This document shows, piece after piece, positions 58,275 to 64,000 of a stretch of DNA of 64,000 bases. Where the stretch lies: positions 7,660-71,659 of the forward strand of contig JADJBL010000028.1 of the NCBI GenBank assembly GCA_016703765.1, read 5' to 3'. The notes below the pieces were generated by a model. It searched no databases. It saw only the letters and a program-made list of their open reading frames with translations, and was not told the DNA's origin. Each line of letters begins with the position of its first letter. The first letter of the stretch is position 1. The stretch comes from Saprospirales bacterium. GTDB lineage: Bacteria > Bacteroidota > Bacteroidia > Chitinophagales > Saprospiraceae. A program made the position numbers and the translations under genes.

Positions 58275-58979
58275 GTGTCCAACAAAACATATCTCATCGC
58301 AGGCGGCTCCTCCGGCATCGGACTGGAACTTGTAAAAAAACTCAGCGCAGCAGGCAACCGGGTAGTCGTATTGTCCCGAAACGGCGATAGCCTTGCCGGC
58401 CTGCCCAATGTTTCCTTTTTGCCCAAAAACATTCTGACAGGCGACCTCGCCGAAGACGAACTGCCCGACGCGCTCGACGGCGTCGCCTACTGCCCTGGCA
58501 GCATCAACCTAAAACCCTTCCGCTCTTTGAAACCGGAGGCTTTTCTCGAAGATTTTCAAATCAATGTACTCGGAGCCATCAAGGTTTTGCAGGCTTCGCA
58601 AAAAGCGATGAAAAACGCAGGGAACGCTTCCGTCGTCCTGTTCAGCACGGTGGCCGTCAGGCAGGGGATGGCGTTTCACGCATCCATAGCGGCAGCAAAA
58701 GGCGCTGTAGAAGGGCTTGCCCGCTCCCTCGCCGCCGAGTGGGCGCCCGCCATCCGGGTCAACTGCATCGCCCCCTCACTGACGGATACGCCACTGGCAG
58801 CCCGGCTGCTCAGTTCTGAAGAAAAAAAAGAAGCAGCGGGCGTAAGACACCCTCTTAAACGGGTCGGCACGGCAGAAGAAGTGGCATCGCTTGCCTTTTT
58901 TTTATTGTCTGAAAACAGCACCTGGATGACCGGGCAGGTCATCGGTTTGGACGGGGGGATGTCCTCACTTAAGGTTTGA
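58275..58979 (+). CDS. SDR-family NAD(P)-dependent oxidoreductase
   Basis: 234 residues with a GTG start. Rossmann motif GGSSGIG at about 10-16. The catalytic Tyr of YxxxK is not obvious: the position reads HASIAAAKGAV, so Tyr appears replaced by Ile or Ser while the Lys is kept. The C-terminus has RVGTAEEVASLAFFLLSENSTWMTGQVIGLDGG, standard for classical SDRs. Replaced catalytic Tyr suggests altered or lost redox activity. It is the only intact gene of a decayed neighbourhood. Confidence 0.88.
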   Translation: MSNKTYLIAGGSSGIGLELVKKLSAAGNRVVVLSRNGDSLAGLPNVSFLPKNILTGDLAEDELPDALDGVAYCPGSINLKPFRSLKPEAFLEDFQINVLGAIKVLQASQKAMKNAGNASVVLFSTVAVRQGMAFHASIAAAKGAVEGLARSLAAEWAPAIRVNCIAPSLTDTPLAARLLSSEEKKEAAGVRHPLKRVGTAEEVASLAFFLLSENSTWMTGQVIGLDGGMSSLKV

Positions 58980-59013
58980 CAAATTTCAAAAAATCAAAAA
59001 TTATACCTACCCC

Positions 59014-59207
59014 ACGTTCGGATTATTCAAAAAGGACCCCGCTAAAAGCTGCGGGAACAGTATGCCAGCTTACTCGAAGAAGCCCGTGACCTTCAGCGAA
59101 AGGGCAACATCAAAGGATTCGCCCAAAAAACGGCGGAAGCGGAAGAGGTGATGAATCAGTTGGAAGCATTAGCCAACAAGCCCACCACTTCATGGAAATA
59201 CTCCTGA
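59014..59207 (+). pseudogene. DUF6435 gene remnant
   Basis: Reads FGLFKKDPAK in one frame, then KLREQYASLLEEARDLQ and KGFAQKTAEAEEVMNQL in the next, matching small DUF6435-like proteins. The expected ATG is ACG at 59014, and one A is missing in the run at 59044-59047. Lost start plus frameshift suggest decay. Confidence 0.6.
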
Positions 59208-59288
59208 CCGGCGCCAATGGCTAAATCGGGCAGCGTTTGATTCCCCTGCTGCTCGAACAAGGGCACACCTTGTACTGCATGGTTTCCA
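59192..59288 (+). pseudogene. Truncated NAD(P)-binding SDR/epimerase remnant
   Basis: An ATG at 59192 gives MEILLTGANG, a TAA, then IGQRLIPLLLEQGHTLYCMV. This is the Rossmann start of an atypical SDR (TGANGxIG) with a stop at the Tyr position. The reading ends at 59288, one base before the stop codon of the opposing TspO gene, so the rest of the gene is lost. Confidence 0.65.
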
Positions 59289-60009
59289 TCACCTGCCTTT
59301 TATCAGCAGGTAAATCAAGCCCAAACCCAACAGCGCCATGCCTGTTGCCGAAGCAATTTCCACTGCCCCGTCGGCCGTGGCCGTGTCTGCCGTCCGTTTT
59401 GAAAAAATGCCGAACAGTGCCCAAGCAATCACCAGCCCAAACCCGAAATCCCGGCGGCTGATGACTGCCCAAAGCCCGATGCCCGCTGCCGCCGCCAACA
59501 CCACGACGGTCCAAAACTGCGCCCCGCCCGGCTCGCCGCCCCAGCCGAGGTGGGTGAGCAGGATACTGGAATTGGCGATGGTCGCCACCGCCACCCAGGC
59601 GAGATAGACGCTAAACGGCAGGCGCACGAGCCAACGCTGCGCCGTGCCTTCGGTCTCCAGGCGCAAATATATGGCGAGCAGCGACCCCAGCAGCGTCAGC
59701 ATGAGGAGCATGGAAAGCCCGATTTGAAGGTGATGAAAAGCAAGGAGCCAGGCGATGTTGGCTGCGCAGGAAAGCACGAAGAGCCAGCCAGTTTTTCGCA
59801 AAAAAATGGGCGACGGTTTGCCAAAAAAACGAGCGGAGTAAATCACGAACCCCAACAGCAGCAGGTAAATCACCCCCCAAATGGCGAAGGTGAAACCCGC
59901 CGGGGTGACAAGTGAAACATCGACATCGCCGGGGTACGCGGGGGGGGGTGAGGTGTTCCCAACCGGCGGCTAATGCGAGGGCATGAAATCCGAAGAAAGT
60001 TGCTTTCAT
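59289..60009 (-). CDS. TspO/MBR-like tryptophan-rich membrane protein, frameshifted
   Basis: The ATG at 60009 opens FFGFHALALAAGW. After a run of nine G (59940-59948, C on the coding strand), eight C would continue TPPAYPGDVDVSLVTPAGFTFAIWGVIYLLL, the TspO signature, and run to the stop at 59289 (239 residues, about seven TM helices). Family members bind porphyrins and are often co-regulated with photolyase genes. The G9 tract may be a miscall or a switchable tract. Confidence 0.72.
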
Positions 60010-60134
60010 TTGGTGAGAGCTTTAGGAAATCCATTTTCTAAATAATAGTTATAAGTTTCTTGAATTTTTTTTGAAGAAAATCAGGAAAGTAACAGTGGCG
60101 AGTAGAAGAATGCGCTTTTTTATTGAGGGTTGCT

Positions 60135-61421
60135 TTAATTTTTCAAAAGCCTGACACTTTTCGTCCCTAAATTCGTCGTAATTTTAGAAATATAAGTTCC
60201 ATTAGTCAAGTCTGAAGCATTGATAGTTGCAATAGGATTATTGGGAATAAAGACAAGAATTCGGTTGCCTTGCAGGTCAAATACTTCTACCAAAGTAATT
60301 ATCGTATTTTCTGAATGAAATGTCCATTCATTATTAGATGGATTAGGGAATACATTTATTCCTTCAATTTCAGCATCGGTAATCCCGGATACGGAACCTC
60401 CAAAATTTATATCATCGAAATAATATGTTTTTTCTCCTGCCACAGCACCTTCCGTCCCGAAGTTGAAAAAGATAGAGGCCATATTATAAGTCCAACCCAT
60501 AGCGAGTCCAATGCTTAATAATTCCGTTCCCGGTGCTTGGTTTACAAAGTCAAATACCAATGTTTCCCAACCTCCTGCAACGGTCGTATTGGTTTCCGTT
60601 TCACAAGTGTGGGTGGGGTCATTTGAATCTTCGACTTTCAAACGTATCGGGGTTCCAGCTTCCGGCGACCATACCCTTGCAGACATTTTTGAGTTGGATA
60701 AAGTCAACGGGATATTTGTTGCAAAGCCAGCGGGAGTACCAATGGTCGTGCCGGCCCATGTAGCGGCTTGGTCGGTTTTAATTGCCCGGATGACCTTATT
60801 ACTGGCATTAAATGGGTCGGTCACCAATGCAGATACATTGCCTCCAAAATCAGACATGGTATAATTTATTGTTGAACCTTCAAAATCAACGGGCAGGTCA
60901 ATTTGATAGCCTCCGAACAACTGCTCAATATCGTCAAAAAGAAATGTGGAAGTGGCAGAACCGTTCCCAATATTACCAAAATCAAACATGAAAACAAGGG
61001 AATTAAAATTGGCAGGCACACCCGTAAAATCCCATGTCAATATTTCCCACTCATTGGTAACGGTCGTGAGCACATCCCTTTCCGCAGAGCCATTTCCTTC
61101 CAGTTTGAATTTAACGACCGTTCCGATAGGGGCAGTTGTAAATACTTTCATGGATAGGGAATTCAACGTGGTAAAGTCCAGGTTGGCGGCCAAATCTATT
61201 TTGCTGCCCGCCCAAATCGTCCCACCGTTCCTGACTATTTGCGCTACGGAAGCGCTGGTATTTATACCATTGGGTTGGGGGTTGGCAATCACGGTTGCAG
61301 TCCCTCCATCGAAATCAATAAAATTAGCAGTGACTATTGTGGATTCAAAATCAATGGGCAATGCTTGACCATTTCCAATGGTGGCAACAAATAATAAAAT
61401 AAAAAGTGTGGTAAATTTCAT
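60135..61421 (-). CDS. T9SS-exported protein with two carbohydrate-binding-like modules
   Basis: 428 residues from ATG 61421. Signal peptide 1-19 (LFILLFVATIGNGQ). Two tandem modules of about 160 residues, each starting LPI/VDFE and ending FLFDDIE / YYFDDINFGG, look like jelly-roll carbohydrate-binding modules as found next to GH16-type enzymes. The end is a T9SS type-A domain (INVFPNPSNNEW). No catalytic domain is present, so a surface binding protein is likely. Noticeably AT-rich compared with the left part of the window. Confidence 0.78.
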   Translation of the reverse strand: MKFTTLFILLFVATIGNGQALPIDFESTIVTANFIDFDGGTATVIANPQPNGINTSASVAQIVRNGGTIWAGSKIDLAANLDFTTLNSLSMKVFTTAPIGTVVKFKLEGNGSAERDVLTTVTNEWEILTWDFTGVPANFNSLVFMFDFGNIGNGSATSTFLFDDIEQLFGGYQIDLPVDFEGSTINYTMSDFGGNVSALVTDPFNASNKVIRAIKTDQAATWAGTTIGTPAGFATNIPLTLSNSKMSARVWSPEAGTPIRLKVEDSNDPTHTCETETNTTVAGGWETLVFDFVNQAPGTELLSIGLAMGWTYNMASIFFNFGTEGAVAGEKTYYFDDINFGGSVSGITDAEIEGINVFPNPSNNEWTFHSENTIITLVEVFDLQGNRILVFIPNNPIATINASDLTNGTYISKITTNLGTKSVRLLKN

Positions 61422-61497
61422 GATGTTTATATTTATTGAAGAGGTAGGTTGAGGGGGTATATTTTTCGGTTGATGTTTGCAGTGTCGCCATAGAGTT

Positions 61498-61550
61498 GCC
61501 GCTAACGTGGGCGTGACTGCCACACTGCCGCGCTTAGCGGGCGGTTGGCA
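61498..61550. repeat. Imperfect hairpin with AAC...GTT ends (element A)
   Basis: GCCGCTAA at 61498-61505 pairs with TTAGCGGGC at 61534-61542. On the plus strand it runs from AACGTGG to GTTGGCA, the same ends as element B at 63259-63294. It follows the stop of the Rpn gene by about 20 nt. The AAC...GTT layout recalls attC sites, but the core consensus RYYYAAC/GTTRRRY is not met. Confidence 0.5.
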
Positions 61551-61571
61551 AGGAAGCCATAGTTGGGCGAT

Positions 61572-62444
61572 TTATTTTTTTCCCAAGTTGCTGGCGATGT
61601 TTTGAACTTCTGCAATCGAAAGCCCAGTAATTTCAGCGACAACCTCAATCGCTAAACCTTTCTGTAGGGCATTCTCAGCAATTTCTTCCTCTCTACTTTT
61701 TACAGCCGACGTGATTTCTAATTTCACCGTCTCCACAAAACTGGCATCGCTTCTCTGTGCTTCCATGTAACGGTCATACTCCTTGCGGTCAGCAGGGTCT
61801 AATTTCAAAATGTCAAGTTTCTGGCTAGCGGACTTCAAACCTTTTGCGGTGAATTCATCTTTGATTTCTGCCGTTTTCAGAAAGTATATCCACTCGTCCA
61901 GCGTATCCTTGGCGACTTCGTTGAAACGATTGGTTTTTATCACATAATATTCCGGGTACAAGTCCGAAACCGATGTCTTATTGAAAAGCTCTTTCTGCTT
62001 TTCGGAAAGTTCCAGTTCGTGGTTGCTGTGGATACCTATGAAGGTGGTCCTCCCATGATACACATAGTCATCCCCTTGACCGAGGTCAAAGTACACGATG
62101 TTCACGGAGTACACTTTTTTGACTTTTGAATACGGCTGTCCTTCGGTGATATGTTCCACAACCACTTTGGCAGTCCCGTACAGCATCCGCTGGAAGTAGT
62201 CGGCTTCACGGGTATTCTGGATTTCGACGATGACCAGTTCGCCCTTTTTATTCTCCACGAGAATATCCACCCGGTTGAACTTGTCGTCCTCGGTCTCCTT
62301 ATTTCCTTCACTTTCAAGGATTTGCTTTATTTTGAAATCTTCATAGAGCAACTCGGAGAGAAAGCCTTCCAGGATATCGAAGTTGGCTTTGTTCCGGAGC
62401 AGCCGCTTCATCGCCCAATCGAACCGGACCAGTTTTTTTGCCAT
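61572..62444 (-). CDS. Rpn-family PD-(D/E)XK nuclease
   Basis: 290 residues, cytoplasmic. The N-terminal FDWAMKRLLRNKANFDILEGFL is the family start. The nuclease core has Asp60 in RVDILVENKKGEL and Glu74-x-Gln76 in VIVEIQ, the typical Rpn variation of PD-(D/E)XK. The C-terminal KGLAIEVVAEITGLSIAEVQNI is a helix-turn-helix-like tail. Rpn proteins promote RecA-independent recombination and are often annotated as transposases; defence or phage-related roles have also been suggested. A promoter element lies 18 nt upstream. Confidence 0.88.
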   Translation of the reverse strand: MAKKLVRFDWAMKRLLRNKANFDILEGFLSELLYEDFKIKQILESEGNKETEDDKFNRVDILVENKKGELVIVEIQNTREADYFQRMLYGTAKVVVEHITEGQPYSKVKKVYSVNIVYFDLGQGDDYVYHGRTTFIGIHSNHELELSEKQKELFNKTSVSDLYPEYYVIKTNRFNEVAKDTLDEWIYFLKTAEIKDEFTAKGLKSASQKLDILKLDPADRKEYDRYMEAQRSDASFVETVKLEITSAVKSREEEIAENALQKGLAIEVVAEITGLSIAEVQNIASNLGKK

Positions 62445-62461
62445 TTTGAAACAATTTGTTA

Positions 62462-62469
62462 CAAAAATA
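62462..62469 (-). promoter_or_regulatory. Candidate -7 promoter element (TATTTTTG)
   Basis: TAnnTTTG match on the minus strand, 18 nt upstream of the Rpn gene start. Confidence 0.48.
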
Positions 62470-62492
62470 CGGGAATTACCCGATAAAGCAAA

Positions 62493-62519
62493 AGCGCATC
62501 AAATTCCCCTTGATGCGCT
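62493..62519 (-). terminator. Rho-independent terminator
   Basis: Perfect 10-bp stem AGCGCATCAA/TTGATGCGCT with a 7-nt loop, followed on the minus strand by TTTTGCTTT. It lies about 60 nt after the stop of the winged-helix remnant and before the Rpn promoter. Confidence 0.7.
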
Positions 62520-62581
62520 CGGGTTTTCGGAGGGAAACCACTTGGGTTTAAACTCCTATTCGATCCCGAAGGATCCTCACT

Positions 62582-62693
62582 TTACGGCAAGGTGTACCAA
62601 GTGCCTTTGCCGGCGCCATTTTGCCTGATTTGGCCTGACTTGACCAATTTTTCAAGGTGCTTTTTCAAACTGTACCGGGTGTTGCACAGATGT
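62582..62693 (-). pseudogene. C-terminal winged-helix remnant
   Basis: About 36 codons ending in TAA at 62582 read TRYSLKKHLEKLVKSGQIR followed by GKGTWYTLP. This is the end of a winged-helix domain as found at the C-terminus of Fic or RecG-like regulatory proteins. An in-frame stop lies just upstream (near 62694) and no start is present, so only the tail survives, with its terminator. Confidence 0.5.
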
Positions 62694-62786
62694 CGTTATC
62701 CGTATTTTTATCCAAAAATATCCATAAATTTCATCGACAATGCCAGCAGGCTATCTATAAAAAAAATTGATTCCCGGGCTCCGGCC

Positions 62787-63215
62787 TCAAAACTCATAGT
62801 ACTCCATTACGAACTCCCCGTCGGTGATCTCCATGTCCACTCCTCCGCCAATAGGGCTGCAGACGCCCGAAAAGGTTCCGGAGATGAACTCCTTCTTCTT
62901 GTCGATCTCCGTGATGAGCACTTCGCCACTGTCGCCGAGGAAAGTCGCCGATCCATTGTCGTAGCTGACCCAGTTGACCTCGTGCGGACCTTCCTCCCCA
63001 AAGAATTCGGGTATGCCGAGAATGAGGCTTCGATTGCCGTTTTCAAAGCGGAGTTCCAGCCGCCCCTCTATCAGGTTGTCGGCGGGATATTGGAGCGAAT
63101 CGCTTTCGAAAGCGACCCCGTCGATTTTGCATTTGAAGAAGGTGAGGACGGGGTCGTCTTTTTTGCAAGCGGAAAGGGCGATGCAAAGGAGGAAGGGGAG
63201 GAGGAGGTTTTTCAT
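62787..63215 (-). CDS. Lipoprotein, hypothetical
   Basis: 142 residues from ATG 63215, chosen because it opens a lipoprotein signal (LLLPFLLCIALSAC). The mature part is a beta-rich domain starting TFFKCKIDGVAFESDSLQY and ending FVMEYYEF, similar in feel to DUF6252-type Bacteroidota lipoproteins (K-x-DG-x-F start), but I am not certain. Element B lies just upstream. Confidence 0.68.
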   Translation of the reverse strand: MKNLLLPFLLCIALSACKKDDPVLTFFKCKIDGVAFESDSLQYPADNLIEGRLELRFENGNRSLILGIPEFFGEEGPHEVNWVSYDNGSATFLGDSGEVLITEIDKKKEFISGTFSGVCSPIGGGVDMEITDGEFVMEYYEF

Positions 63216-63257
63216 GAGAGTTCTGGTTGGTTTGGTGGTTATTGTTGATGGCTTGGA

Positions 63258-63295
63258 CAACGTGGCGGCTGCACATTGGCTTTGTGCGTTGGCAG
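63258..63295. repeat. Imperfect hairpin with AAC...GTT ends (element B)
   Basis: CAACG (63258-63262) pairs with CGTTG (63287-63291), with an inner CACA/TGTG stem and unpaired bases on one side. Plus-strand ends AACGTGG and GTTGGCA equal those of element A. It begins just after the stop of the right-edge gene. Confidence 0.5.
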
Positions 63296-63296
63296 A

Positions 63297-64000
63297 TTAA
63301 CCACCATATTTGCGTCCATGCAAAGATGGGTGTTTATTTTGCGGCATTATATCTTGAGCAGAGTAATAACCATAAATTCTGAGATTAAAGTTGTCTTGCT
63401 GTGCCCTGTAGGAGAAACAACCAGCAACTAAGAGCAAGAATAATATTATCAAGTAATACAACTCAAATCGAAATTTCGCCCGAAAATCATCTACACTACT
63501 CTTGTGTCGTAGAAAGCGGGATGCTAAGACAAAAATATATACAATCAAGCTAAACCAAGAAATTAATGTTAATGCAGCAGAAAATGACATTTTATTTTCG
63601 ATGCCCTTTAATTCTGCGTAGTATTTTGTGTCGTTGAATATTGCATTTTGCAATGAAAAAATAAAGGATTTATAGTAGTTTTTGCCCAATTTTAACGAAA
63701 GTCTCACCAAATACACTTTCATTGTCATGGGTCCACCCTTTCTCAAAGTATCTACAAGCTTCGTCTCGCATATATTCATCATCTGGAAGTACAATACTAG
63801 GGATAAAACAATTTGCATTTGGTTGGCGGTCTGCTATAGTGTTTTTTGATATGCTTTGAGCAAGTATGCCAATCGAATATAGAAATGCCAAAAAGTACTG
63901 CAGTGACAAATAACTGTGGCAATTTTAGGTTATTAAGTAGGTTGAATAATTCTTGAAAATCTGCACGATGCCTTAATAATAGACTTACGCTAATCAAGAA
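63297..64000 (-). CDS. Membrane protein at right edge, two frameshifts, 5' end outside window
   Basis: Three frames make one plausible protein: LFNLLNNLKLPQLFVTAVL from the window edge; then AFLYSIGILAQSISKN to VFGETFVKIGQK; then YYKSFIFSLQNAIFNDTKYY to RKYGG. The joins fall in A5/T5 runs at 63890-63894 (one base too many) and 63679-63683 (one too few). Three TM helices are predicted (near the start, then SFSAALTLISWFSLIVYIFVL and YYLIILFLLLVAGCF). AT-rich. Unknown family. Reconstruction is my inference. Confidence 0.5.

Noticed and set aside
61498..61550. Canonical integron attC site
   Set aside because: The ends do not match RYYYAAC/GTTRRRY and no integron integrase is in the window; kept only as attC-like.
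61572..62444. Insertion sequence around the Rpn gene
   Set aside because: Rpn proteins are often called transposases, but I see no terminal inverted repeats with target duplication flanking this gene.

Overview
This window looks like chromosomal DNA from a Bacteroidota bacterium, most likely of the Saprospiraceae/Chitinophagales type. Supporting signs are T9SS C-terminal sorting domains with FPNPS motifs, a SusC/SusD pair with a DUF6377 regulator, a TamL/TamB pair, DUF5916, DUF2490 and VCBS/ASPIC-UnbV proteins, and many signal-peptide beta-barrels. Matches to the Bacteroidota -7 promoter element TAnnTTTG sit 17-34 nt before eleven start codons. I see no rRNA, tRNA, CRISPR array, insertion sequence or prophage.

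Layout. 0-2.8 kb: a secreted protein running off the left edge, then an outer-membrane protein, an ECF sigma factor and a one-TM plus beta-barrel protein. 2.9-4.8 kb: a five-heme secreted cytochrome. 4.9-10.1 kb: a two-gene unit of a double-CHAT (caspase-like) protein and a 1052-residue TPR protein, the best candidate for an undescribed system. 10.1-14.0 kb: a minus-strand set with two DUF2231 membrane proteins, a two-component system and a rubrerythrin lipoprotein. 14.1-20.8 kb: metabolic and envelope genes (adenine/adenosine deaminase, SRPBCC protein, outer-membrane receptor, dodecin, GMC oxidoreductase, MaoC hydratase). 20.9-34.1 kb: VCBS T9SS protein, ferredoxin, PIF1/RecD-like helicase, Kazal lipoprotein, paired outer-membrane proteins, RimO, MsrB and a PhoB/PhoR-like system. 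34.1-45.7 kb: ABC-F ATPase, DUF5916 protein and the TamL/TamB pair. 45.8-54.8 kb: class-C serine hydrolase, DUF2490 protein and the SusD/SusC/DUF6377 locus. 54.8-58.1 kb: a GIY-YIG-like protein with a DUF4240-like partner, and a secreted coiled-coil protein. 58.2-64 kb: an SDR gene followed by decayed and frameshifted genes, a T9SS protein, an Rpn-type nuclease and two attC-like hairpins. This right end is visibly more AT-rich and looks accessory.

Two features cut across the window. First, many spacers hold hairpins whose arms are short tandem repeats. There are five unrelated unit families: NCGCWAAG, GTTTAGARG, CAGTGTTCAGTTTTCA, a 21-bp TGATTAGTGACTGG-based unit, and GTTGAAAA. They often touch stop codons and have changed protein ends (RimO tail, C-terminus of the gene at 31.3 kb, TTG start of the GMC oxidoreductase). 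Second, at least ten genes or remnants are broken by single-base indels, mostly in homopolymers, while the protein on both sides stays conserved. This suggests uncorrected read errors, though C/G tracts of 8-9 in tamB and the TspO gene could be phase-variable. For such genes I give the whole reconstructed span. Start codons were moved from the longest possible ORF wherever a signal peptide, lipobox or ATG made an inner start more credible.
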